This document shows, piece after piece, positions 34,040 to 42,437 of a stretch of DNA of 64,000 bases. Location: positions 248,001-312,000 of the forward strand of contig JBGAIF010000003.1 of assembly GCA_044225795.1 (NCBI GenBank), read 5' to 3'. The notes under the pieces were generated by a model that made no database searches, had not been told where the DNA came from, and saw only the letters and a program-made list of their open reading frames with translations. Each line of letters starts with the position of its first letter. Position 1 is the first letter of the stretch. The DNA is from Nemorincola sp044225795. GTDB taxonomy: Bacteria; Bacteroidota; Bacteroidia; Chitinophagales; Chitinophagaceae. The position numbers and the translations under genes were made by a program.

Positions 34040-35395
34040 CTATTCCTCTGATTCATCTTCCGATATGCTGTGTATCGTTACTTTCACACGCTGGATGCGC
34101 ATCTTTTCCATCTCGAGTACGGTGAATTCATAATTCTCATACCGCACCACTTCATTGACAGTGGCGAACTTACCCGATATCTCCATAATAAGTCCTGCCA
34201 GTGAGTCGCTCTCACCCCTTACGGCATCGAAAGTATCTGACGGCAGGCCTATTACACGGCAAACATCGTTTATCAATGTCTTGCCCTCGAATATATAGTT
34301 GTTGTCATCTATCTTCTTAAAGTGGAGATCATCCTCATCAAATTCATCCTTGATATCGCCGATGATCTCTTCCATGATGTCTTCCAGCGTGATGATGCCC
34401 GATGTGCCGCCGAATTCATCAACCACTATGGCAAAGTGCATCCGTTTTTGCTGAAACTCCTTCAGGAGGTCCTCAATAGGTTTACTCTCGTGCACAAAGT
34501 AGGCATTACGAATGAGGGTATGCCAGTCGAAGCTTTCCTTGTCTATGTGCGGCAGGAAGTCTTTGGTGTGGATCATGCCTGCTATATGGTCCAGACTCTC
34601 CTTATATACCGGCAGGCGGGAATATCCAACTTCCAGGCAATAAGCCCTTACCTCGGGGAAGGTCATCTCATAGTCAATACCACTTACATCGAGGCGGGTG
34701 CGCATGACCTGGCGGGCAGAAATATTACCAAATTTGAGAATGCCTTTGAAAATGTTCACTTCTTCCTTAGTGGCTGTATGGCCTACTGTAAGCTCTATCG
34801 CATGTTCGAAGTCCTCATTACTGATATTCTTGTTCTTTTTAGATCCAAGCCTGTTCTCAATAAAGCGCGTTGAGTCAACGAGCGTACTGCTGATAGGGCG
34901 GAAAACAGTCATTAATCCTTTAATGAACGGGGCCGAGAACAGGGCCATGCGCAGGTTGTTCTGAGTGGCATATACCTTGGGCAGTACCTCGCCGAACAGC
35001 ACCAGCAGGAAAGTGACGCAAACCACCTGGATAAAGAAAGAGACGAGCCTGCTTACATCGGGCGAGAGCATGGAATTGACCAGGAAATTGGTGCAGATGA
35101 CAACGGCTATATTGATAAAATTGTTGGCTACCAGTATGGTGGCCAGCAGCATTTTCGGGTGCTCAAGCAGTTGGGTGGCAATACGGGCGCTTCCTCGTTC
35201 CTTTGTCTTCAGGTAGTCCACATCTTTGCCGGAAAGGGAGAAAAAGGCTGTTTCGGCACCTGCAATAACGGCCGATGTAAGTAATAACACCAATATGGCA
35301 ATAATGACAATTGTAGTGTTTGTAGGTGAGAACGTATCTGATGCAGCTTGCAGAAACAATGGAGTAAGATTCGTATCGCCTTCGGTACTTTCCAA
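34040..35395 (-). CDS. gldE: gliding-motility protein GldE (CNNM/CBS membrane protein)
   Basis: A 451-residue protein of the hemolysin-C/CorC-like family: a CNNM transmembrane domain (about residues 28-205, with AGAETAFFSLSG and FGEVLPKVYA), a tandem CBS pair (about 220-345, with VMRTRLDVSGID and FAIVVDEFGGTSGIITLEDIMEEIIGDI), and a C-terminal CorC_HlyC domain. On its own this could be any such transporter-like protein. The neighbouring order mutY-ssb-gldE, which is conserved in Bacteroidota, supports GldE, a protein tied to gliding motility and T9SS function in Flavobacterium. It lies 99 bases downstream of ssb on the same strand. Confidence 0.88.
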   Translation of the reverse strand: MESTEGDTNLTPLFLQAASDTFSPTNTTIVIIAILVLLLTSAVIAGAETAFFSLSGKDVDYLKTKERGSARIATQLLEHPKMLLATILVANNFINIAVVICTNFLVNSMLSPDVSRLVSFFIQVVCVTFLLVLFGEVLPKVYATQNNLRMALFSAPFIKGLMTVFRPISSTLVDSTRFIENRLGSKKNKNISNEDFEHAIELTVGHTATKEEVNIFKGILKFGNISARQVMRTRLDVSGIDYEMTFPEVRAYCLEVGYSRLPVYKESLDHIAGMIHTKDFLPHIDKESFDWHTLIRNAYFVHESKPIEDLLKEFQQKRMHFAIVVDEFGGTSGIITLEDIMEEIIGDIKDEFDEDDLHFKKIDDNNYIFEGKTLINDVCRVIGLPSDTFDAVRGESDSLAGLIMEISGKFATVNEVVRYENYEFTVLEMEKMRIQRVKVTIHSISEDESEE

Positions 35396-35494
35396 GAGGA
35401 ATTATATTTGGTGATGTATCAAAATTAAAAAAAGGAACAGAAATCTGTGTTATTTCTTTTCCTTTTTACGTTGATAACAAATTAAAGCATTATA

Positions 35495-35941
35495 TTAAAA
35501 TGGCAGATCGTCCTTGGTGATGTTGGTTGCAGTGCCCGAGTTATCAAAATTCATATCAGAGAAACCACTATTTTCTCCGGAGTTGTTTTCCGTACCCTCT
35601 CCCTGTTCCTTTCTTTTGTCGAGCATCACCAGGTTGTCTCCGAGTATCTCAGTACTGAAACGTTTGTTCTTATCCTTATCTTCCCAACTGCGTGTACGGA
35701 TACGACCCTCGATATAAACAAGGCTGCCTTTATGCAAATATTTTTGTGCCAGTTCGGCGAGTCCACGCCAAAGTACAACTGTATGCCATTCAGTCTGAGA
35801 GACAAGCGTACCGTTTTTGTCTTTATATGTTTCGGTAGTGGCTAAAGGAAATTTGGCAACAGCAATATTTCCTTCAAGGTATTGCAGGTCGGGCTCACGT
35901 CCTATATTTCCAATCAGTACAACTTTGTTTACGCCTCTCAT
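35495..35941 (-). CDS. ssb: single-stranded DNA-binding protein
   Basis: A 148-residue protein with an OB fold (about residues 1-105: MRGVNKVVLIGNIGREPDLQ, WHTVVLWRGLAELAQKYLHKG, VYIEGRIRTRSWED) and a short acidic, Asn/Gly-rich tail ending DDLPF. That tail recruits partner proteins in replication and repair. Length and ending are standard for the family. It lies between mutY and gldE on the same strand. Confidence 0.95.
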   Translation of the reverse strand: MRGVNKVVLIGNIGREPDLQYLEGNIAVAKFPLATTETYKDKNGTLVSQTEWHTVVLWRGLAELAQKYLHKGSLVYIEGRIRTRSWEDKDKNKRFSTEILGDNLVMLDKRKEQGEGTENNSGENSGFSDMNFDNSGTATNITKDDLPF

Positions 35942-35984
35942 GATTTCTCTATTTCAAATTATAATAATTATAACCTAATGAATT

Positions 35985-37061
35985 CTAAAAGTATAAATTA
36001 TTTTTTAAAAAAGAAATAAGTGTTCTGGGAAATGGCGTTTTTTCAATGTCCTCCTGTCCTACCCATATACCGCCTTCAATGTCATTGTCAGGCTTTTTTT
36101 TCAGTCGGAAATGAAAGAACCGGAACTCAATAAGTTGGTGGGTGAGCCTTTGCTTTTCGGTAGATACATGGTCAGCGGATATGTATTCTGCATTTATTTT
36201 TGTAAATGAAGTATGCTTTATAAGTTGTTTTAAATCAATTTGTTGATTAGTTTCAATCAGGTATGGTTCGTATAAGTTGGCCCATATATCATTGTCTGCC
36301 CGTTTATGGATCCAGAGCTTATTACGCCATGTAAATATTAAATAATTGAAATGCCTGTTGCGAACAACTTGTTTCTTGCTTTTTACGGGAAGAATGCCGG
36401 TAATATTATTTTGGTAAGCTATACATTTTTTTTGCAATGGACAGGCTGTGCAGGATGGATTTCGGGGTGTGCATACTGTTGCTCCCATGTCCATGATTGC
36501 CTGGTTATAGGCAGCGCTATCTTTCTCATTAAGCAGCTCTGCGGCGAGGGCGGCGAATAATTTTTTTCCTTCGGTGGTGTCGAAGGGGGTATCAATTCCG
36601 AAATATCGGGACAATACCCGGTACACGTTACCATCAACAACGGCATTGGGTAGCCCATAGGCGAACGATGAAATGGCTGCAGCGGTATAGGGGCCGATAC
36701 CCTTTAATGACAGCAGGCCATCATATGTGTTAGGGAATACTCCATTCAATTCTTTATTGATGTACCTGGCGGTAGCCAGCATATTCCGGCAGCGGTTGTA
36801 GTAACCTAGTCCCTGCCATAACCGGAATGCAACATCGTCACCGGCAGCGGCCATATGACGAATGGTAGGAAAAGCATCTACGAAACGCAGGTAGTAAGGC
36901 AGCCCCTGTTGCGCCCGGGTCTGTTGTAATATTACTTCTGAGAGCCATATTTTGTAAGGATCCTTCTCGCTCTTCCAGGGCAGGCTACGATCGTTTCCTG
37001 TGGCATGCCATGCCATGAGGCGGGTTGTAAAGTACTTTTTTGCAGGAGCAGGGAAATCCAT
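35985..37061 (-). CDS. mutY: A/G-specific adenine glycosylase MutY
   Basis: A 358-residue base-excision repair enzyme that removes adenine mispaired with 8-oxoguanine. Catalytic Glu42 is in WLSEVILQQTRAQQG and Asp143 in VVDGNVYRVLSRYFG. The [4Fe-4S] cluster cysteines are Cys197, 204, 207 and 213 (C-x6-C-x2-C-x5-C). The helix-hairpin-helix LKGIGPYTAAAISSFAYG is intact, and a NUDIX-like C-terminal domain recognises 8-oxoG. It is first in the mutY-ssb-gldE run. Confidence 0.95.
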   Translation of the reverse strand: MDFPAPAKKYFTTRLMAWHATGNDRSLPWKSEKDPYKIWLSEVILQQTRAQQGLPYYLRFVDAFPTIRHMAAAGDDVAFRLWQGLGYYNRCRNMLATARYINKELNGVFPNTYDGLLSLKGIGPYTAAAISSFAYGLPNAVVDGNVYRVLSRYFGIDTPFDTTEGKKLFAALAAELLNEKDSAAYNQAIMDMGATVCTPRNPSCTACPLQKKCIAYQNNITGILPVKSKKQVVRNRHFNYLIFTWRNKLWIHKRADNDIWANLYEPYLIETNQQIDLKQLIKHTSFTKINAEYISADHVSTEKQRLTHQLIEFRFFHFRLKKKPDNDIEGGIWVGQEDIEKTPFPRTLISFLKNNLYF

Positions 37062-37128
37062 TTGTTATGCAATTTAAGTAACTGACAGTTGGTTTATATT
37101 TTTCTGTAAAAAAATGCATGTTATCATC

Positions 37129-37136
37129 TACTTTTG
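37129..37136 (+). promoter_or_regulatory. -7 box that fixes the transketolase start
   Basis: TACTTTTG matches TAnnTTTG exactly and lies 20 bases before the ATG at 37157. It falls inside the 5' end of the longer frame that begins at 37118, which argues that the longer start is wrong. Confidence 0.6.
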
Positions 37137-37156
37137 CAACCAATTCGCCCCAAGCA

Positions 37157-37999
37157 ATGGATAATATCAATTTACAGGAAATGGCCACGCAGGTGCGCCG
37201 CGATATAGTAAGAATGGTTCATAAGGTACAGAGCGGGCATCCCGGAGGCTCTCTCGGCTGTACTGATTTCCTTACTGCCCTATACTTCAGGATCATGGAC
37301 CGCAAGCCGGGCTTTGATATGGATGGCATTGGCGAGGATATTTTCTTTTTGTCGAACGGGCATATATCTCCTGTATTTTACAGCGTACTGGCACGCAGCG
37401 GGTACTTCCCGGTTAGCGAGCTGGCAACCTTCCGTCATATTAATTCCCGCCTGCAAGGGCATCCGGCTACGCATGAACACCTTCCCGGGGTGAGAATTGC
37501 CAGTGGCTCACTGGGCCAGGGGCTGAGCGTGGCAGCGGGAGCAGCACTAGCCAAGAAGATGAATAACGATAGCCATATCGTGTATTCTCTGCATGGCGAC
37601 GGCGAACTGCAGGAAGGGCAGAACTGGGAGGCCATCATGTTTGCCGCCCACCACAAAATAGATAACCTGATAGCTACCATTGACTACAACGGCCAGCAGA
37701 TAGATGGTTCGACCAATAATGTGATGAACATTAACCCGTTGAGGGCTAAGTTTGAGGCGTTTAACTGGGAGGTAATGGAAATGGATGGCAATAACATGGA
37801 CGAGGTGCTGAGCGTAATGGCCAAAGCCAAGGCCGCGACCGGGAAAGGGAAGCCTATCTGTATCATCATGACCACTGTGATGGGCAAGGGTGTAAGCTTC
37901 ATGGAGGGGACACACGAATGGCACGGTATAGCCCCAAGCGATAAGCAGCTTGAGGACGCACTGACACAGCTACAACAGACATCTTACGGCGACTATTAA
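37157..37999 (+). CDS. transketolase, N-terminal subunit
   Basis: A 280-residue protein equal to the thiamine-diphosphate-binding N-terminal half of transketolase, which moves two-carbon ketol units in the pentose phosphate pathway. Visible marks are SGHPGGSLGCTDFLTALYF, GSLGQGLSVAAGAALA and the TPP motif GDGELQEGQNWEA followed by TIDYNGQQIDG. Such half-size genes work with a separate C-terminal subunit, usually encoded next to them. Here the next gene is a lipoprotein, so the partner must be elsewhere. The start at 37157 follows the promoter reading; the frame extends to an ATG at 37118. Confidence 0.9.
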   Translation: MDNINLQEMATQVRRDIVRMVHKVQSGHPGGSLGCTDFLTALYFRIMDRKPGFDMDGIGEDIFFLSNGHISPVFYSVLARSGYFPVSELATFRHINSRLQGHPATHEHLPGVRIASGSLGQGLSVAAGAALAKKMNNDSHIVYSLHGDGELQEGQNWEAIMFAAHHKIDNLIATIDYNGQQIDGSTNNVMNINPLRAKFEAFNWEVMEMDGNNMDEVLSVMAKAKAATGKGKPICIIMTTVMGKGVSFMEGTHEWHGIAPSDKQLEDALTQLQQTSYGDY

Positions 38000-38074
38000 C
38001 ATTGCTGTTCGCAATTTATCGGTAAATTTGTTACAGCGAGGCTTTCACAGCTTAGGCTTTACCGGTCATTGCAA

Positions 38075-38503
38075 ATGAACAGAAGATCTGTTATATTTCT
38101 TTTACTTTCCACATCTCTGTGTATCGGAGCCTGCGAAAAAAAGCAGGATGCAGATACACCATATACCCGCATACAGGGTAATTGGAAACTTGCAAAGACT
38201 GCAACAGACGATAATGGTGACCGCCAGATAGGAATCGGTGAGACGCATACTGTATCGCCATTGCAGGATTACGAGATCACATTCAACAAAGACTATACCG
38301 GAGTAGAGAACGACGTGTATAACGGAGTGGCTGCGCCACCACTGAAATTTGACTGGGCGATCGTGGGCAAAGACTCGGTCTGGTGCGGTTTCGAAGGACA
38401 TGATACCCTGACGTATTACCTGGTAGGTGTATCGTCTGGTACATTGACGTTACAGACCGATACTAAATACGGCCTGGTGGCTTACTACTACAATAAAAAG
38501 TAA
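38075..38503 (+). CDS. lipocalin-like lipoprotein of unknown function
   Basis: A 142-residue protein with a lipoprotein signal (MNRRSV, hydrophobic helix, IGAC with the lipid Cys at about residue 19). It then has a small beta-rich domain beginning IQGNWKLAKTATDDNGD, a pattern seen in lipocalin-like lipoproteins of Bacteroidota. No catalytic residues are apparent. The stop lies only five bases from the stop of the convergent acyl-CoA dehydrogenase gene. The frame also opens with a TTG six bases earlier, but the ATG is the natural start. Confidence 0.75.
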   Translation: MNRRSVIFLLLSTSLCIGACEKKQDADTPYTRIQGNWKLAKTATDDNGDRQIGIGETHTVSPLQDYEITFNKDYTGVENDVYNGVAAPPLKFDWAIVGKDSVWCGFEGHDTLTYYLVGVSSGTLTLQTDTKYGLVAYYYNKK

Positions 38504-38508
38504 GGTAA

Positions 38509-39651
38509 TTACTGCCTGAGAATATCGCGGGAGATCACCAGCTTCTGCACCTCGGATGTTCCCTCTCCAATGGTACACAGCTTACTGTCGCGGTAGTACT
38601 TCTCTACGGGGAAATCCTTGGTATAGCCATAGCCGCCAAATATCTGAACCGCATCGGTTGCCACGCGTACAGAAACCTCAGAAGCATAGTACTTAGCCAT
38701 GGCAGATTCTTTGGTCATCTTCATGCCACGGTTCTTGAGATCGGCAGCCTGGCAGATGAGCAGTTCAGATGCTTCGATCTGTGTAGCCATGTCTGCCAGC
38801 TTGAAGGCAATAGCCTGAAAATTGGCAATAGGCTGATCGAACTGGTGGCGCTCCTTGGCGTATTTTACTGATGCTTCGTAGGCACCCTTGGCGATACCCA
38901 GCGCGAGTGCAGCGATAGAGATACGGCCGCCGTCCAGCACCTTCATAGCCTGGTGGAAACCATCCCCCACAGGTCCCATTCTCTGTGCATCGGAGATGCG
39001 GCAGTTGTCGAATATGAGCTCTGCTGTTTCGCTGGCGCGCATACCCAGTTTGTTCTCCTTTTTACCGGCAGAGAAACCCGGAGTGCCACGCTCTACAATG
39101 AACGCGGTAGTATTATTTTTTGCCCGTGGCTCACCGGTACGCGCCAGTACAACAGCCACATTGCCGGTAATACCATGGGTGATCCAGTTCTTAGTACCGT
39201 TCAGTATCCAGTCGTCGCCATCTTTTGTAGCTGTGCAACGCATGTTGCCGGCATCGCTGCCCGTGTTGGCCTCCGTAAGTCCCCATGCGCCTATCCATTC
39301 CGCAGTAGCCAGTTTTGGCAGGTATTTCTTTTTTTGTTCCTCGGTGCCGAAGTATAAGATGTGGCCTGTGCAGAGGGAGTTGTGAGCAGCAACAGAAAGG
39401 CCGATAGAACCACAAACCTTAGCTATCTCACTGATCACAGTTACGTATTCAAAATATCCAAGCCCGGAACCACCATATTCGGTTGGCACCAGCACACCCA
39501 TAAGGCCGAGTTCGCCGAGTTTACGAAAAACCTCAACCGGAAATTTTTGTGATTCATCCCATTCCATCATTTCGGGACGGATGTGCTTGTTAGCAAAATC
39601 ACGTATCATTTCCGCAATCGAAACCTGGGTATCTGTATATTTGAAATCCAT
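38509..39651 (-). CDS. short-chain-type acyl-CoA dehydrogenase
   Basis: A 380-residue FAD enzyme that oxidises acyl-CoA to trans-2-enoyl-CoA in fatty-acid or branched-chain amino-acid breakdown. Family segments include WGLTEANTGSDAGNM (FAD contact), NGTKNWITHG, IFGGYGYTKDFPVEKYYRD and the catalytic Glu363 in IGEGTSEVQKLVISR. The position of the glutamate is that of the short/medium-chain enzymes; the exact chain length is not readable. It is a single-gene unit. Confidence 0.94.
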   Translation of the reverse strand: MDFKYTDTQVSIAEMIRDFANKHIRPEMMEWDESQKFPVEVFRKLGELGLMGVLVPTEYGGSGLGYFEYVTVISEIAKVCGSIGLSVAAHNSLCTGHILYFGTEEQKKKYLPKLATAEWIGAWGLTEANTGSDAGNMRCTATKDGDDWILNGTKNWITHGITGNVAVVLARTGEPRAKNNTTAFIVERGTPGFSAGKKENKLGMRASETAELIFDNCRISDAQRMGPVGDGFHQAMKVLDGGRISIAALALGIAKGAYEASVKYAKERHQFDQPIANFQAIAFKLADMATQIEASELLICQAADLKNRGMKMTKESAMAKYYASEVSVRVATDAVQIFGGYGYTKDFPVEKYYRDSKLCTIGEGTSEVQKLVISRDILRQ

Positions 39652-39757
39652 ATAATATTAGGTGTAACGAGCGGCAATTTTACGACTTTTTTCTGACTAT
39701 TTGAAGTCGTAACATCTAATTGTTCGTATCCTGTTGGCAGCCTTGCAGATGGCCATA

Positions 39758-40216
39758 TTACTTTACAGTTAAATGTTTTTCCAGGAGCTTAAAAGCGGCG
39801 TCAGGAATGGGAGCCACGTCCCTGATCCCGCTCACCGACTTATACGGGCCTTTGCGGTTTCTGTATTCAATGATACGTGCTGCCGTAGCGGGGCCTATGC
39901 CCTTGAGACGCACGAGAGTGGCGGAATCGGCGGTATTGATATTGATCATATCCGGCAACGGTACAATGTTCTCATCTGTCCGGTCCACAAAATCATTCTT
40001 CGTTGCTGCTACAGAGTCGGCACGGTCTTTCTGCTTTTGTTTAAAGTCATTCCACGCTTCGTTCAGCTTGCGGTCGTCACCGGGTGCTTCGTTGCGCGCC
40101 AGGTACGGCATAGCAACACGTACACCAATCAATACCAACAGCAAGGCACATAACGCAAAGATGCCGGCGCGTTCAGTACGGGTAAAAGAAATAAATGACC
40201 TTGCCGATCTTTTCAT
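39758..40216 (-). CDS. ComEA-like helix-hairpin-helix protein
   Basis: A 152-residue protein with one membrane helix near the N-terminus (about residues 14-34), a charged linker and a C-terminal helix-hairpin-helix DNA-binding domain (ININTADSATLVRLKGIGPATAARIIEYRNRKGPYKSV). This is the design of ComEA, the periplasmic DNA receptor in natural transformation, but many Bacteroidota HhH proteins of this kind have no proven role. It is divergent from ligA, with about 90 bases between. Confidence 0.82.
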   Translation of the reverse strand: MKRSARSFISFTRTERAGIFALCALLLVLIGVRVAMPYLARNEAPGDDRKLNEAWNDFKQKQKDRADSVAATKNDFVDRTDENIVPLPDMININTADSATLVRLKGIGPATAARIIEYRNRKGPYKSVSGIRDVAPIPDAAFKLLEKHLTVK

Positions 40217-40303
40217 GATGTATCACTAAAATAGTGCAGATCGGGAACATTTGTTCATTTTTTTAGCACATTAGCTACCAACAAAACTTATTTACTTTGC
40301 AGT

Positions 40304-42394
40304 ATGTACACCCAGCAGGATGAAAAGCGCTTGTATGAACAAGCCAAGAGTTTACTACAGCATGATGCGGCAACGGCAGAAGATACGATAATGCAATTGC
40401 GGGAGGTCATCAACTATGCTGATCGTAAATACTATGTGCAGAGCGAACCTGTACTTTCTGATTATGAATATGACCATCTTTATAAAAAACTAAAGCATAT
40501 CGAAGATCTGCACCCGGAGCTGGTCACAGCAGATTCACCTACACAGCGTGTGGCTATGGGGCTCAGCGAACGGTTCCCTACCGTGAGCCACCTGGTGCCC
40601 ATGCTGAGCCTGGATAATACCTATAATGCGGATGATCTTACAGACTGGGACAGGAAATGCAAAGAGCTAGCCGGCATTGATCATATCGAATATTGTGTGG
40701 AGCCAAAGTATGATGGCGCCAGTATATCGCTGATCTATGACAATGATCTGCTGACACGGGGCGCCACACGTGGTGACGGTGTGATGGGCGAAGATGTGAC
40801 CACCAATATCAGGCAGATAAAGGCGATACCACTATCTGCGGAACTGGTGAAGCAGGGTGTGACCCAGATAGAGATAAGAGGAGAGATCGTCATTCATAAG
40901 AACGTATTTGAAGCGTATAACCGGCAGCGGATTGCAGAAGGTTTATCGCCACTTGCCAATCCCCGTAATGCCGCATCGGGTACGTTGCGCATCTTAGACC
41001 CTACGGAGGTGAGAAAGCGCGGGCTGAACGCGATATTGTACCATATCAGTGATTATACGTTGCAGGAAGGTGCAGAGCGCCCCGGCAGACTGAGTACGCA
41101 TTATGGTTCATTACAATGGCTGTATGAACTGGGATTTCCGACGCCTGCGCGGGAGATGAAAGTATTCGGCAGTATAGATGATGTGATCAGGTACTGTCAT
41201 GATTTTGAGGAACTGAGAGATACCTTGCCATTTGAAGTGGACGGGCTGGTGATAAAGGTGAATGACTTTGCCTTACAGGATAAAATGGGCATGACCTCTC
41301 ATCACCCACGCTGGGCGGTGGCTTATAAATTCAAGGCCCGGCAGGCAACCAGTAAGCTCGTAGATGTGGAATTCCAGGTGGGCAGGGTAGGGAGTGTTAC
41401 CCCTGTAGCCAAAATAGAGCCTGTACCGATAGGTGGGGTTACTGTAAGGTCTATATCTCTTTTCAACGAAGATGTGGTAAGAGAGAAGGATCTGAAGATA
41501 GGGGATACTGTGCTTGTAGAGCGGGCGGGAGATGTGATACCATATATTGTAAAGCCGCTCACTGAATTGCGCACGGGAGAAGAACGAGAGATCATATTCC
41601 CCAAACACTGTCCTGCATGTAACAGCGAGCTGGAGAAGCAGCCCGACGAGGCAGCGTGGCGCTGTATCAATATTGCCTGCCCGGTACAGGTGGTAGAGCG
41701 TATGATACATTTTGCGAGCAAGGATGCCATGGATATTCGCAGCCTGGGAGCCGCGAATGTGCAGAAATTTTATGAGAAGGGGTATCTGAAAGATATTCCC
41801 GGCATATATAGCATAGACTGGGATAGCGTAAAACAGATGGGGGGATTCGGCGAAAAATCTGTGACCAACCTGCAGCAAGCAATAGAACAATCAAAGAAGC
41901 AACCGCTGAACCGTCTGATATACGGCCTCGGTATCCGTTATGTAGGAGAGACAACAGCCAAGACACTTGCTAATGCTGTAACTAAACTTACTGATTTCTA
42001 TGAATGGAATGTAGAGCAATTATCTACACTGGAGGATATAGGCCCGAAGGTGGCCACCTCGGTTGCGGATTTCTTTGCGCGGCCGGAGAACCGCAACATA
42101 GTTTCAAGGCTGGAGGATGCGGGCGTAAATATCACCAATGAACATAAGGAACAAAGTAACAGTGGCGAGCTTGCCGGAAAGACATTTTTGTTCACCGGTA
42201 CGCTGAACCAACTGAAACGCAGTGATGCTGAAGGAATAGTGGAAGCCAAGGGCGGCTCCATACTCACTGGTGTGAGTTCCAAACTCAATTACCTGGTGGT
42301 AGGCGAGGATGCAGGCTCGAAGCTGGAGAAAGCCAAGAAACTTGGTTCGGTAAATATATTAACGGAGCAGGAGTTTTTGGATATGGTAAAATAA
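40304..42394 (+). CDS. ligA: NAD-dependent DNA ligase LigA
   Basis: A 696-residue ligase for Okazaki fragments and repair. The adenylated lysine is Lys135 in CVEPKYDGASI. After the adenylation and OB domains comes a four-Cys zinc finger (CPACNSELEKQ through CINIACP), then HhH repeats (YGLGIRYVGETTAKTLA) and a C-terminal BRCT domain (LAGKTFLFTGTLNQLKR). Length and domain order are standard. A strong bidirectional terminator overlaps the stop codon. Confidence 0.97.
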   Translation: MYTQQDEKRLYEQAKSLLQHDAATAEDTIMQLREVINYADRKYYVQSEPVLSDYEYDHLYKKLKHIEDLHPELVTADSPTQRVAMGLSERFPTVSHLVPMLSLDNTYNADDLTDWDRKCKELAGIDHIEYCVEPKYDGASISLIYDNDLLTRGATRGDGVMGEDVTTNIRQIKAIPLSAELVKQGVTQIEIRGEIVIHKNVFEAYNRQRIAEGLSPLANPRNAASGTLRILDPTEVRKRGLNAILYHISDYTLQEGAERPGRLSTHYGSLQWLYELGFPTPAREMKVFGSIDDVIRYCHDFEELRDTLPFEVDGLVIKVNDFALQDKMGMTSHHPRWAVAYKFKARQATSKLVDVEFQVGRVGSVTPVAKIEPVPIGGVTVRSISLFNEDVVREKDLKIGDTVLVERAGDVIPYIVKPLTELRTGEEREIIFPKHCPACNSELEKQPDEAAWRCINIACPVQVVERMIHFASKDAMDIRSLGAANVQKFYEKGYLKDIPGIYSIDWDSVKQMGGFGEKSVTNLQQAIEQSKKQPLNRLIYGLGIRYVGETTAKTLANAVTKLTDFYEWNVEQLSTLEDIGPKVATSVADFFARPENRNIVSRLEDAGVNITNEHKEQSNSGELAGKTFLFTGTLNQLKRSDAEGIVEAKGGSILTGVSSKLNYLVVGEDAGSKLEKAKKLGSVNILTEQEFLDMVK

Positions 42395-42421
42395 AAACGC
42401 CCCGCATTGCGGGGCGTTTTT
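42393..42421. terminator. bidirectional terminator between ligA and an M16 peptidase gene
   Basis: A perfect 13-bp stem AAAAACGCCCCGC/GCGGGGCGTTTTT with loop ATT. It starts at the ligA stop codon and lies 17 bases from the end of the leftward peptidase gene, so it serves both. Confidence 0.9.
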
Positions 42422-42437
42422 ATTGAATTTGTTTCTA

